Assembly: GCA_900541575.1 (NCBI GenBank)
Contig: UQKO01000016.1
Coordinates: 1-42,869 of the forward strand
Source of the DNA: an uncultured Prevotella sp.
Lineage (GTDB): Bacteria; Bacteroidota; Bacteroidia; Bacteroidales; Bacteroidaceae
Length of the DNA stretch: 42,869 nucleotides
Direction of reading: 5' to 3'
A program made the position numbers and the translations under genes. This document shows, in pieces, positions 9,191 through 18,182 of this stretch; within the stretch, counting starts at the first letter, position 1; each line of letters opens with the position of its first letter. The notes beneath the pieces were generated by a model. The model did not search any database, was not told where the DNA came from, and saw nothing but the letters and a program-made list of their open reading frames with translations.

Positions 9191-11290
9191 ATGATCAATC
9201 CGCTTGAGACAGATATTAAATACTTGAAAGGGGTAGGCCCCATGAGAGCAAAAGTACTGGGTGAGGACTTAGGTGTCTTCACCCTTCGTGATATGCTCTA
9301 TAATTTCCCCTATAAGTATATTGATCGTAGCGTGATTCATCGAGTTGCTGATATTATAGATGGCATGCCCTACGTACTGCTTAAAGGGCAGATTGTGAAT
9401 AAAAATATAGAAGGTACGGGGCATCGTGAACGTCTTGTAGCTACTTTTACCGATGGGTCGGGGTATATAGAGTTGGTTTGGTTTAATAGCATAAAGATGT
9501 GGAACAATCGTTTGCTCTACAATCATACTTACGTACTTCTGGGTAAGCCCAATAATTTTAATGGACGTTATAACATTCCGCACCCCGAACTGGAAGACGC
9601 TCAGACAACTCAACAACAACCACTGACGATGCAACCTCATTACCATACGTCGGAACGTATGAAGCGAATGGGCATTGCTTCTCGTCAAATGGCCGACATG
9701 GTGGAGAATGCTTTCAAGCTATTAGAGGGGCATGTTATTAGCGAAGTGCTACCAGACTATTTGCTTAGGCGTTACAATTTGATGTCGCTTGATGAGGCAT
9801 TGCATAAGGTGCATCACCCTCAAACATCCAAAGAACTTCCCGAAGCTACGCGCCGACTAAAATTTGAAGAACTTTTTTTCCTGCAATTGGATATCTTGCG
9901 TTATACACAAAATCGCAAAATGAATTATGCTGGTTTCGTGTTCAAACGTGTGGGTAGTCATTTTATGCAGTTCTACAATGAGCGATTGCCTTTCGAACTT
10001 ACAAATGCGCAGAAGCGAGTGGTTCGTGAGATTCGCAGCGATGTGGTGACGGGTAAACAAATGAATCGATTGCTTCAAGGTGATGTAGGTAGTGGTAAGA
10101 CTATGGTGGCGTTACTCTCGTGTTTGCTCGCTCTTGACAATGGTTTTCAAGCCTGCATTATGGCTCCCACGGAAATTCTAGCCGAGCAACATTTACAATC
10201 CGTCACGGAATACTTGGGCAATCTTCCTATTAAAGTGGAACTTCTTACGGGAATGGTCAAAGGGAAAAAACGAAAAGAAGTGTTAGCAGGCATAGCCGAT
10301 GGGTCAATACATATATTAATAGGTACGCATGCATTGATTGAGCCTAAGGTGATGTTTCATAATCTAGGGCTCGTAGTGATTGATGAGCAACATCGATTTG
10401 GCGTAAAACAACGAGCGCAATTATGGAAGAAAAATGTGTGTCCGCCTCACATTCTAGTAATGACAGCTACTCCAATTCCTCGTACCTTGGCTATGACGGT
10501 TTATGGCGATCTCGATGTAAGTGTGATTGATGAATTGCCACCAGGACGTAAACCCATACAGACCGTACACTATCGACAAATAGATCGAGGACGCTTGTTT
10601 CAAGGTATTCGCTATCAACTGCAGCTCGGACGACAGGTCTACGTAGTTTATCCTTTGATAAAGGAAAATGAAAAACTCGATTTGCAAGACCTTCAAACAG
10701 GTTACAATCAGTTGGTCGACATCTTTAAAGAATATCGTGTTGGCATGGTACATGGTAAGATGAAATCTGCGGAAAAGGAATCTGCAATGGCAGCGTTCAA
10801 GAGTGGTGAAACTCAGATTTTAGTATCAACTACAGTCATTGAGGTGGGGGTGAATGTGCCCAATGCTTCGGTTATGGTGATAGAAAATGCGGAGCGTTTT
10901 GGCTTAGCGCAGCTTCATCAACTTCGAGGTAGAGTGGGGCGAGGAGCTGAACAGTCATATTGTATCTTAATGACAAAGGATCATCTGACGGAAACTTCTT
11001 TGCGACGCATGCGAGTAATGGTGGACAGTACCGATGGATTTGTGATTGCAGAGGAAGATATGAAACTTCGTGGTCCAGGTGATTTGGAGGGTACTGCTCA
11101 GAGTGGTATGCCTTTCGATTTAAAGATTGCCAACATCGTGAAAGATCAGGAACTGTTGGAAATAGCACGTGAAGCTGCTTCCGAAATACTGAAACAAGAT
11201 CCGCAGAATGCTCTTCCGCAAAATGCTATGGTATGGCAACATCTGAAATTATTGAAGAAGACCATGATAAACTTTTCCGCCATTTCCTAA
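9191..11290 (+). CDS. recG: ATP-dependent DNA helicase RecG
   Basis: A branch-migration helicase of 699 residues that remodels stalled replication forks and Holliday junctions. The N-terminal wedge domain begins with TDIKYLKGVGPMRAKVL and an OB-fold segment (VLLKGQIVNK, VATFTDGSGYIELVWF). The helicase core has Walker A LLQGDVGSGKTMVA near residue 297, the DEQHRFG box near 398 (RecG signature DExH), TATPIPRTL, and the C-terminal helicase domain with VSTTVIEVGVNVPNA and QLRGRVGRG. Length fits the family. The ATG at 9191 begins MINPLETDIKYLKGVG, which is the expected start. Confidence 0.97.
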   Translation: MINPLETDIKYLKGVGPMRAKVLGEDLGVFTLRDMLYNFPYKYIDRSVIHRVADIIDGMPYVLLKGQIVNKNIEGTGHRERLVATFTDGSGYIELVWFNSIKMWNNRLLYNHTYVLLGKPNNFNGRYNIPHPELEDAQTTQQQPLTMQPHYHTSERMKRMGIASRQMADMVENAFKLLEGHVISEVLPDYLLRRYNLMSLDEALHKVHHPQTSKELPEATRRLKFEELFFLQLDILRYTQNRKMNYAGFVFKRVGSHFMQFYNERLPFELTNAQKRVVREIRSDVVTGKQMNRLLQGDVGSGKTMVALLSCLLALDNGFQACIMAPTEILAEQHLQSVTEYLGNLPIKVELLTGMVKGKKRKEVLAGIADGSIHILIGTHALIEPKVMFHNLGLVVIDEQHRFGVKQRAQLWKKNVCPPHILVMTATPIPRTLAMTVYGDLDVSVIDELPPGRKPIQTVHYRQIDRGRLFQGIRYQLQLGRQVYVVYPLIKENEKLDLQDLQTGYNQLVDIFKEYRVGMVHGKMKSAEKESAMAAFKSGETQILVSTTVIEVGVNVPNASVMVIENAERFGLAQLHQLRGRVGRGAEQSYCILMTKDHLTETSLRRMRVMVDSTDGFVIAEEDMKLRGPGDLEGTAQSGMPFDLKIANIVKDQELLEIAREAASEILKQDPQNALPQNAMVWQHLKLLKKTMINFSAIS

Positions 11291-11324
11291 TGTTGCTAGT
11301 TCGGAATAAGGAATGTCAAGAATC

Positions 11325-11361
11325 ATGGGGCAAACGAGTTGGGTAATTTCGTTTGCCCCAT
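11325..11361 (+). terminator. recG terminator
   Basis: A perfect 13-bp stem, ATGGGGCAAACGA (11325-11337) against TCGTTTGCCCCAT (11349-11361), with an 11-nt loop and a downstream TTCCTTTCT. It lies 34 nt after the recG stop. Confidence 0.8.
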
Positions 11362-11499
11362 TTCCTTTCTACGTGTTTTCTCTATTTCCTGTCCCGAGTT
11401 TTTGTTATATAGAGCGAGTGATAGATAGTTGTGTGTCAATATGAGATAATCTGCGAAACAACTTTTAATACACTTTGGCACGCAAAAACAACACTTTTA

Positions 11500-11531
11500 T
11501 TTGTATAATTACTTTTTTTTCTGCAATTTTG
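11500..11531 (+). promoter_or_regulatory. Promoter for the LRR/M60 unit
   Basis: TTTG at 11500-11503 (-33) is separated by 20 bp from CAATTTTG at 11524-11531 (7 of 8 to TAnnTTTG). This is the best two-box Bacteroidetes promoter match in the window. A start near 11538 would leave a 5' leader of about 140 nt before the LRR gene at 11679. The rest of the 11362-11678 gap shows no gene. Confidence 0.6.
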
Positions 11532-11678
11532 CCTTGAAAAGTGTGCTTGTGACTTGTCGCAGGCAAGATTATGTGTGTTTTTTTGTCTGTGTGCAGAAGA
11601 CTCTTTAATAGAAACTTTTTGCTGAAGTCAATACGATTTTGGATAGATAATGACATCCTAATAACAATTATACTTTCT

Positions 11679-13250
11679 ATGAAAAAAAACAAACTTTTTG
11701 TTTCCTTGCTTGCATCGGGAATGTTGGCCATTTCGCCTGCTATGGCGCAGGATGTGGTCTCGTTTACCACAAGTAAGCAAATTGGTGAAACTGTAACATT
11801 ACAGGTGAACCAACCCTCTTCGGGAAGCATTCAGGTAGATTGGGGCGATGGCGTTCCTGTAACTGTTAATTCCTCGGAAGATGATTTGCTGACTATTACA
11901 GGCGTACTGAAAAAACAAACATTCTCAATAACTTCTACTTCAAAAATTGAGACCTTAGTTTGTGACAATCAGGGACTTACTGCAATAGATCTTGCAAAAG
12001 CAAATAACTTGTTGTCTGTCTATTGCCAGAACAATGCGCTTACCACGCTTGATGTAGCAGGTTGTGCCAAGTTGACCGACTTGAATTGTGCAAACAATAA
12101 GATTCACAAGTTGATCTTGACGATTGCGAAAAATCCGTTGCTTGAAAACGTAAACCTTTCTGGTAACGAAATGACCACGAATACAGGGTCGGGCACGGCA
12201 TTCGCATTTAGTTCAAGCGCCTCAAATTTGCAACACGTTGATATTAGCAACAACAAGTTCGCTTCAGTGTTTGCGGGTTTGAATAGCAACTTGGATGAGT
12301 TTAAGTGTGCTAACAATTCCTTGAAGACATTGAGCCTTGCAGGATCCCCCTCTCTGAGTGTATTGATGTGTGGGCATAATGCGATCACATCCGTTACGCT
12401 CAATGCTAAGCAAGATTCATTGCAGCACGTATTTGTGGAGAACAACAAGATTAAAATCTTGAATGTATCAAAAGCTTCTAAGTTGAAGTATTTGGCAGTA
12501 GAGAATAATCAGTTGACCAAAGTGGATCTCTATGATTTCTCATCATCAGAGAAACTTGAAAACTATACTTGTGGTGAAAACTCTCTTTTCTTCAACTCTT
12601 TCCCTAGCAAGGTTGCTGTAAAGAATATCAGTTATCTTCCTCAGAATGGAGAAATTGATATTACATCAAAACTGAACTATAGCTATGCGAATAAGAAGTA
12701 CTACATGTTGGTTTGCGCAGATAGAAGCGACTTCGACTACACATCTTCTACAATAAATAAGAAGTACGTGCTCGATCTTCGTGATTTGATGAAAAATGCA
12801 AGTGGCGCAAAGGGTCAAGTGGTTGCTAGATTCTATGGCGTTCCTGCTGGATCAGATGCCGATGAGGCTTCTGTCCACAACAATACATACCTCTACTCTG
12901 CTTCAGGTGCAAATAGTGGATGCTTTGGATTTAAGAAGGCACTCGGTGTGGTTTATGCCAAGATTTCTTCAAAAGAATACACCGACTTGACTTTCATGAC
13001 AAATCGTTTCACCGTTGTGAATAATGTCGGTGAACTTACTGGTATTGAAGATGCAAAGGCTGCAGAGGCTGAAAGCTTCGCTGTGAGAGTAGTAAGTGGT
13101 GGTATCGAAGTTACTGCTCCTAAGTCACAGGCAGTACGTGTGTTCAGCACCGAGGGTAAACTCGTATGGCAGGGCATCGTAGAAGGTTCTCAGACTATCA
13201 ACCTAAACAAGGGCCTCTATCTTGTAAACGGAAAGAAGGTGGTACTCTAA
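11679..13250 (+). CDS. Secreted leucine-rich-repeat protein with T9SS-type C-terminal domain
   Basis: I place the start at 11679, where MKKNKLFVSLLASGMLAISP begins a clear signal peptide ending at AMAQ; an upstream in-frame ATG at 11571 would put 36 unrelated residues before it. The product is 523 residues. After a short beta domain, residues about 85-300 carry irregular short LRRs of the type LxxLxCxNNxLxxLDV (CDNQGLTAIDL, CQNNALTTLDVAGC, CANNKIHKL, CANNSLKTL). The last 70 residues (IEVTAPKSQAVRVFSTEGK, then LNKGLYLVNGKKVVL) look like a type A Por/type IX secretion sorting domain. It is therefore probably exported across the outer membrane and attached or released at the surface. It is 48 nt upstream of the M60 peptidase gene and probably co-transcribed. 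Ligand unknown. Confidence 0.82.
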   Translation: MKKNKLFVSLLASGMLAISPAMAQDVVSFTTSKQIGETVTLQVNQPSSGSIQVDWGDGVPVTVNSSEDDLLTITGVLKKQTFSITSTSKIETLVCDNQGLTAIDLAKANNLLSVYCQNNALTTLDVAGCAKLTDLNCANNKIHKLILTIAKNPLLENVNLSGNEMTTNTGSGTAFAFSSSASNLQHVDISNNKFASVFAGLNSNLDEFKCANNSLKTLSLAGSPSLSVLMCGHNAITSVTLNAKQDSLQHVFVENNKIKILNVSKASKLKYLAVENNQLTKVDLYDFSSSEKLENYTCGENSLFFNSFPSKVAVKNISYLPQNGEIDITSKLNYSYANKKYYMLVCADRSDFDYTSSTINKKYVLDLRDLMKNASGAKGQVVARFYGVPAGSDADEASVHNNTYLYSASGANSGCFGFKKALGVVYAKISSKEYTDLTFMTNRFTVVNNVGELTGIEDAKAAEAESFAVRVVSGGIEVTAPKSQAVRVFSTEGKLVWQGIVEGSQTINLNKGLYLVNGKKVVL

Positions 13251-13298
13251 GGTACATCTCTTCTTGACTATACCCAGATTTATAAAAACAGAAAATCA

Positions 13299-15980
13299 AT
13301 GAAATATATCAAACACATATTTGCATGTGCTTCGCTTGTGGTGGCAAGTTCTGCTTTCCAACCTCTGATGGCACAGGTAAAACTTTCTGACAGTGCTTAT
13401 CCTGTCATTGTAGCTCCTCACAATCAGAGTATGAGTTACCGTGAGCGTACATTGTGCTATGATATCACCGCAAATGTAGACTTTAACGTAACGTGCCAAT
13501 CTGATTGGATTAGCGTGGTGAAAAAGGAAAATGGCACAGTATTCCTTCATGTAAAGCAAAATCCCAGCATTTTCAATCGTGTAGGCTTTGTGACTTTTGC
13601 TAATGAGGCAAACGGACTTACTGAGACACTCACCATAAAGCAAGGTGGGGATGCGTCTCTTGAAGAGATAATATCGTCTGACACCTCTGCAAAGATTAAA
13701 AGTGCTTCAGCTAATACGCAGCAGAGCAACAATGAAATCTCGAAGTCGTATGATGGCAAAACTTCTACTTTGTGGCACTCACAGTGGACTCCCTCTAAAT
13801 TTGAAGTTTCAGAGAAGAATCCTGCAATCTTAACTTATAACTTCTCTGGTGAAGACCATATAGACTACATCTCTTATACCACACGTACTTCAGAAAGTAA
13901 TGGTAACTTTGGCCTAATTGAAATATATGCCAAGTGTGGTTCGGATTCCGAGTATAAGTTGATTAGTTCTCATGATTGTGGTCAATCTTCAGGCACACAC
14001 AAGATTGGATTAGGTACGGATGGCATCGATAATGTAAAGTCTATACAAATCAAGGTCCTCTCTGGTGCTGGCGGTTACGCAAGTTGTGCAGAAATGGCCT
14101 TTATGAAGTATGGCGAAAGTGCAGCCAATGTCTATGCACTCTTTGCAGACAAGTCTCTCTCAAGCTTGAAAGAAGGTGTCACACTCGAACAGATTAAAGG
14201 AATAGAGAATGGCGTTATTCGTGGCCTCGCTCTTGGACTTTATAATAAAACGTATAGCAAAGACTATCGTGTGGCTGACTATAGTGCCGTACTTAACAAT
14301 CAGGTACAGGCTGATATGTGGAACGTAGAAGGTAAGTACTACGATCAGCGTCCTGGCGTGACTGGTATCAACATCTCGAAAGGTCGTAACTATATCGCGG
14401 TGTCTAATCTTCCCGAAGGTCAAGGCCTTCCTCTTATTGTAACTGCATGGTTTGAAGGAAAATACGGAAACAACTTTGATGGTGGTAATCCTCAGAATTT
14501 CCAATACATGCTTTACAATGGTCTGAATGTGATTGATTACAACTTCGACTATGACGGATTGGCTTATGTATGCTACTACGCTAATGCGAATCCTGAACTT
14601 CAGCCGAAGGTTCGTGTACACTTCCTCTATGGTCAGCAGAATGGTTATCTCGACCTTTCAAAGACGAATGAGCAAATGCATGAACTCACAGCTAATGCCA
14701 AGAGCATGCATATGGATGTGCTGGGTAAAAAGGTACACTGTGTGTGGGAAGCTAAGGCTCTACACGATTATTGCAAGGCTGTAGATGGTAGTATCGGTTA
14801 TCGTCAGTACATCAATGTGATGGACTCTCTCGTAATCTGGGAACATGATCTTCTCGGTTTCAAGAAGTACAATATCCTCCCTACGAATCGTACATTTGCT
14901 TATGTGAACTATACTTACTATATGTTCCAAGGTGGCTTGGGCGTATCGTTTGTTAATGGTCAGCAATCACGTATTCTCAATTGCAACCAGCTTATCAATA
15001 ATGACGATGACCTAATTTGGGGCCTTTCTCATGAATGGGGTCATCAACATCAGCTTCATCCCTATTTCTGCTGGGGTGGTATGACAGAGGTAACCAACAA
15101 CATGAACTCTTACTACAATATCATGAAGATGGGTTATCATAAGTCTGAGAAGATTAATAACTGGATTCCTGCTCGTCGTCATTTCGTTCAGAACAACTAC
15201 AATGACATTACGCCAAATTGGAATGGTGAAGAGGGCAGTCGCGATAGTAAGTTACGTAGTGAGGCATATAAGGCTCAAGGACAGGTAACAAACCCTGATA
15301 TGCTTGCACTCTGTAAAGAAAATAGTGATTCTACGATTAAGTCGAATAACGTAAAACCGCTCAAGTCTCTTTCTATCTATGAAACGGGTGTAGGTGAAAT
15401 TCTTTGCCCCTTCATCATGCTCTACAACTATGCTACTACGCAGCTCCACATCAAGGACTTTGGTCCTGATCTCTATCAGTCACTCCGTGAAACTGATAAA
15501 CTCAATGGTGGCTCAGTTATCGAAAAGCAAGATGGCGATGATAAGTACGAGTTGATAGCATCTGCTCAGAATGGCAATAAGAATGGTAAGTACGCTGTAC
15601 TTAAAGAGAAATTCCCCAACAGTTGTTGGATTACAAAGAACTACGTCACAAAAAGTAGTTCTCGCGCCAACAACAGTATTCCGTTCGTATTGAACTTCAT
15701 TCGTAAGACTTCACGTCTGACAGGTTACAACCTCTTCCCATATTTCGAGCGTTGGGGCTTCCTTCGTCAAGTAGCTCTCTGCATTGGCGACTATGGTAAT
15801 AGCTTCTCTATCCTTACTGCCGATATGTACAATGAGTTCAAGGCAGATATGGATCAGCTCGTAAAGGATGGCGTAATCAAGGAAATGCCCGCAGGCATGA
15901 ACAATGAAATATCTAACTGCAAGGATCTCTTCGACATTCCTGGTTCAGGATTCGGTACTACTCCGACTTTCGAGAACTAA
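13299..15980 (+). CDS. Secreted M60-like (enhancin/mucin-type) metallopeptidase with BACON and F5/8C domains
   Basis: An 893-residue secreted protein: signal peptide at residues 1-26 (ending PLMAQ), a BACON-type beta domain at about 45-118 (FNVTCQSDWISV, FVTFANEANGLTETLTIKQ), a discoidin-like F5/8 type C domain at about 135-275 (SYDGKTSTLWHSQW), then the M60-like catalytic domain. The zinc motif is H578-E579-W-G-H582 (HEWGHQHQLHP), followed by the third-ligand segment GGMTEVTNN, as in PF13402 peptidases that cut glycosylated mucin-like proteins. BACON and F5/8C domains commonly bind glycans or mucin. It follows the LRR gene in a likely operon but itself has no T9SS tail; it ends shortly after DIPGSGFGTTPTFEN. 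The substrate is inferred to be host mucin or another O-glycoprotein. Confidence 0.88.
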   Translation: MKYIKHIFACASLVVASSAFQPLMAQVKLSDSAYPVIVAPHNQSMSYRERTLCYDITANVDFNVTCQSDWISVVKKENGTVFLHVKQNPSIFNRVGFVTFANEANGLTETLTIKQGGDASLEEIISSDTSAKIKSASANTQQSNNEISKSYDGKTSTLWHSQWTPSKFEVSEKNPAILTYNFSGEDHIDYISYTTRTSESNGNFGLIEIYAKCGSDSEYKLISSHDCGQSSGTHKIGLGTDGIDNVKSIQIKVLSGAGGYASCAEMAFMKYGESAANVYALFADKSLSSLKEGVTLEQIKGIENGVIRGLALGLYNKTYSKDYRVADYSAVLNNQVQADMWNVEGKYYDQRPGVTGINISKGRNYIAVSNLPEGQGLPLIVTAWFEGKYGNNFDGGNPQNFQYMLYNGLNVIDYNFDYDGLAYVCYYANANPELQPKVRVHFLYGQQNGYLDLSKTNEQMHELTANAKSMHMDVLGKKVHCVWEAKALHDYCKAVDGSIGYRQYINVMDSLVIWEHDLLGFKKYNILPTNRTFAYVNYTYYMFQGGLGVSFVNGQQSRILNCNQLINNDDDLIWGLSHEWGHQHQLHPYFCWGGMTEVTNNMNSYYNIMKMGYHKSEKINNWIPARRHFVQNNYNDITPNWNGEEGSRDSKLRSEAYKAQGQVTNPDMLALCKENSDSTIKSNNVKPLKSLSIYETGVGEILCPFIMLYNYATTQLHIKDFGPDLYQSLRETDKLNGGSVIEKQDGDDKYELIASAQNGNKNGKYAVLKEKFPNSCWITKNYVTKSSSRANNSIPFVLNFIRKTSRLTGYNLFPYFERWGFLRQVALCIGDYGNSFSILTADMYNEFKADMDQLVKDGVIKEMPAGMNNEISNCKDLFDIPGSGFGTTPTFEN

Positions 15981-16017
15981 TATTGACACAAGGAGATTCA
16001 TCTAATCTCTAACATAC

Positions 16018-16055
16018 AACAAGGGCAACAGCATCAAATGACTGTTGCCCTTGTT
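16018..16055 (+). terminator. Terminator after the M60 gene
   Basis: A perfect 14-bp stem, AACAAGGGCAACAG (16018-16031) against CTGTTGCCCTTGTT (16042-16055), with a 10-nt loop, 37 nt beyond the M60 stop. The stem is GC-rich but only a short T-poor tail follows. Confidence 0.7.
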
Positions 16056-16077
16056 CGTAAATGGAAGCTAATAAAAA

Positions 16078-16130
16078 TTTAGGGCGATTCTAATAAATCT
16101 CTGTTTCAGAATTATTAGAACCGCCCTAAA
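16078..16130. terminator. Second hairpin between convergent genes, probably bidirectional
   Basis: A 19-bp inverted repeat with one mismatch: TTTAGGGCGATTCTAATAA at 16078-16096 against TTATTAGAACCGCCCTAAA at 16112-16130, loop 15 nt. It sits between the plus-strand M60 gene and the minus-strand nuclease-family gene, and a T-rich stretch (AAATTTTTAT on the minus strand) follows on that side. It shares wording with the hairpins at 9127, 18106 and 20216. Confidence 0.65.
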
Positions 16131-16165
16131 CTTGTTAAGAGAATTGTATAAGTAAAGGAGGAGTG

Positions 16166-17101
16166 TCAGTTGCGAAGCAATGTTATAACTTCTTCAATAT
16201 GGAGATTCATCATCGCTGCGATTGTTTTCTCAGGCATGCCTTGTTGATACAAAGACTTTGCGATATTCTTTATCTGCTCATCACGCTGATGTAGTTGCTC
16301 ATCTTTCTTCTTCAATTCTTTCTCGTGTTGGAGGATGGTAGTATCGCGGTCTTCTATTGCTTTGTAATATTCATCTTCAACATTCATGTCTTGGCGCATC
16401 TCTGAATCTGCAGCAGCGGCTGTAAGCATGTGGAGCATGTACATCATTTCAACGTCGCCTTCGTATTTTGTTTCATCAATGTTGAGCACTTGCTTGTCTT
16501 CAGCATCTTTCTGAGACTGATCGAAGATGCTCAGAACTTTCTCCAATCTATTGTTTACGTGCCCTTTTAGAAGTGGAATCTGCACGATGATGCTGTTGTG
16601 GGTAAGGCTTTCTACGAATGGTTCTTCTTTACCTTGTTTCACGATGTCCCCATTATAGTCGTATACATCATGGTTGACGTAGACAATGGGTTCTTGGATG
16701 TCTCCAACTTTATGTCCAAGCAGATATACGGCTACCATTGGGTAGGCATAGCCTTTAGGGGAATCATCTCGAATGTTGATCTTGTTGCTGTATTGTGCTC
16801 CGAGATATTGACGGAAACGCAAAGTCTCTGTGTCGAGCCAAGTCTTCTGTAGTTCTATCAGTACAACACGATCTTTGTATTCTCCATTCTCTGTATCTTT
16901 CTCACGTATGGTTGCTGCAAAGTCTATTCGAAACATTGAAAGCGTATCGCGAGTAGAGTTGACGTATTCGTGTGGGCGCATCTCAACTTTCACCACGTCC
17001 TTCTTCAAGAGTGCAGAGAGAATTGTCTTTGAGATACGTTCGTCAGACATGATGTATTTGAATACAGAGTCGTATATCGGGTTGGCTACATGTAGAATCA
17101 T
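16166..17101 (-). CDS. PD-(D/E)XK nuclease family (Rpn/transposase-like, PDDEXK_2) protein
   Basis: The 311-residue protein begins NPIYDSVFKYIMSDE and carries the restriction-like fold signature of the PDDEXK_2 / Rpn group: FRIDFAATI then VVLIELQKTW (D ... ExQ) around residues 58-90, followed by FRQYLGAQY. Such proteins are common in Bacteroidetes, often in many copies; some are recombination-promoting nucleases. Residues about 255-290 form a charged coiled coil (HEKELKKKDEQLHQRDEQ), and the end (QQGMPEKTIAAMMNLHIEEV) looks like a helix-turn-helix-like tail. No transposon ends are seen around it, so a mobile role is not supported here. It lies between pgeF and the M60 gene. Confidence 0.75.
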   Translation of the reverse strand: MILHVANPIYDSVFKYIMSDERISKTILSALLKKDVVKVEMRPHEYVNSTRDTLSMFRIDFAATIREKDTENGEYKDRVVLIELQKTWLDTETLRFRQYLGAQYSNKINIRDDSPKGYAYPMVAVYLLGHKVGDIQEPIVYVNHDVYDYNGDIVKQGKEEPFVESLTHNSIIVQIPLLKGHVNNRLEKVLSIFDQSQKDAEDKQVLNIDETKYEGDVEMMYMLHMLTAAAADSEMRQDMNVEDEYYKAIEDRDTTILQHEKELKKKDEQLHQRDEQIKNIAKSLYQQGMPEKTIAAMMNLHIEEVITLLRN

Positions 17102-17135
17102 AATCGCATTCGATAAGAATTGATAAACGTTTGTG

Positions 17136-17143
17136 CAAACTTA
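17136..17143 (-). promoter_or_regulatory. Candidate promoter -7 box for the nuclease-family gene
   Basis: On the minus strand TAAGTTTG matches TAnnTTTG exactly, about 35 nt before the ATG at 17101; 20 bp upstream sits TATG, a 3-of-4 match to the -33 TTTG. Confidence 0.5.
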
Positions 17144-17195
17144 CGAAGTTTTTAGATATTATCCATATGAAACGCGTTGAATGTTAAAAGAAAAA

Positions 17196-17208
17196 GGGTG
17201 GGGCACCC
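17196..17208 (-). terminator. pgeF terminator
   Basis: On the minus strand GGGTG-CCC-CACCC is followed by TTTTTCTTTT. It begins one base after the pgeF stop codon. The stem is short (5 bp) but all strong pairs with a good T-tract. Confidence 0.65.
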
Positions 17209-17209
17209 G

Positions 17210-18010
17210 TTATTTCAACATGATGCCAGTAAAGATTCTCCCACTCTTGATGCCCAATTGGCGGGCAGAGAAGAAGGTGTCGGCATGTTGGTAAGTACAT
17301 ATACCAGCTATCTGGATGTTAGTGAGCTCCATACCGAGTGCTTCGAGTTGAATGGCATTAGCAGCCCATAGGTCGATGTGAGGTTTGGGGTAGTTGCGAC
17401 TGATGATTGACGGGGGAAAATTGGCTTTAAGAAACTGCTCTGCTACTTCTTCGCCTACCTCAAAAGCTTCAAGACTGATGCTTGGACCTATCACGGCTTT
17501 ACACATTGATGCTTCTGTACCATATTTCTGCTGCATCTCGTTTAGGGCTTTCTCGGCAATACGTTTTACAGTTCCGCGCCATCCGGCATGAATGGAAGCA
17601 ATGGCTTGATGAGTTTCGTCGTAGATAAGTATTGGCACACAATCGGCTGTAGAGACGCCGATACATTGCTGTGGAAGGTTTGTTATCAGTGCGTCGACCT
17701 CTTGCAGTTGCTCCTTCTGTTGTTCTTTAGAAAGCGAAAGAAAGGCTGTGTCGATAGTTTTCACGTGGTCGGTATGCGTCTGTCGGGGCAACCATAATTG
17801 CTCGCTAGAGATATTCAATTCTTTGCAGAGCCATTCTTTATTGCGCTCTACGCGTTCGGGCAAATCGCCACAATAGTCTGTTACATTAAATGCTGCGTAG
17901 TTGCCCATCTGCTTAACCTCTTCTGCTTGTAAGGGAAATGGCGAAATGCGCGTGGTAGAGAATGCTGTGACGTGTTCTGAAATAGAGTAATTTAAAAGCG
18001 TTTGTTTCAT
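17210..18010 (-). CDS. pgeF: Laccase-domain purine nucleosidase/polyphenol oxidase family protein (YfiH-like)
   Basis: The 266-residue protein has the multicopper-oxidase-like (DUF152) signature: RQTHTDHV, then STADCVPILIYD, then SIHAGWRGTVKRI, and KAVIGPSISLEAFEVGEEV near the end. The histidine and cysteine residues in these motifs form the zinc site of the family. YfiH/PgeF/YlmD proteins were named polyphenol oxidases but act on purine nucleosides, and the E. coli member corrects L-Ser mis-incorporation in peptidoglycan. It lies downstream of obgE on the same strand, separated by a hairpin at 18106, in a gene order common in Bacteroidales. Confidence 0.9.
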   Translation of the reverse strand: MKQTLLNYSISEHVTAFSTTRISPFPLQAEEVKQMGNYAAFNVTDYCGDLPERVERNKEWLCKELNISSEQLWLPRQTHTDHVKTIDTAFLSLSKEQQKEQLQEVDALITNLPQQCIGVSTADCVPILIYDETHQAIASIHAGWRGTVKRIAEKALNEMQQKYGTEASMCKAVIGPSISLEAFEVGEEVAEQFLKANFPPSIISRNYPKPHIDLWAANAIQLEALGMELTNIQIAGICTYQHADTFFSARQLGIKSGRIFTGIMLK

Positions 18011-18105
18011 ATTTCGTGGAAACTTTAGGCTGGGGTGGAATGTGTGTGTCGTGGATGATTCGTAGCTTGTAACAGATAAGGGTTTATAGAACCACCCATA
18101 AGCAA

Positions 18106-18138
18106 AATGAGTTTATGTGCATAACCCATAAACTCATT
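18106..18138 (-). terminator. obgE downstream hairpin
   Basis: A perfect 12-bp stem, AATGAGTTTATG (18106-18117) against CATAAACTCATT (18127-18138), loop 9 nt, about 45 nt past the obgE stop and before pgeF. The T-tract is weak. The stem wording recurs at 20216-20320. Confidence 0.55.
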
Positions 18139-18182
18139 CTGTCTATACCTTTTTACTACGTGAGAGCGTAGAAATCGTCTTG

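Noticed and set aside
16166..17101. The PD-(D/E)XK protein gene as an active transposon
   Set aside because: No terminal inverted repeats or target duplications were seen around it; the flanking hairpins are terminators.
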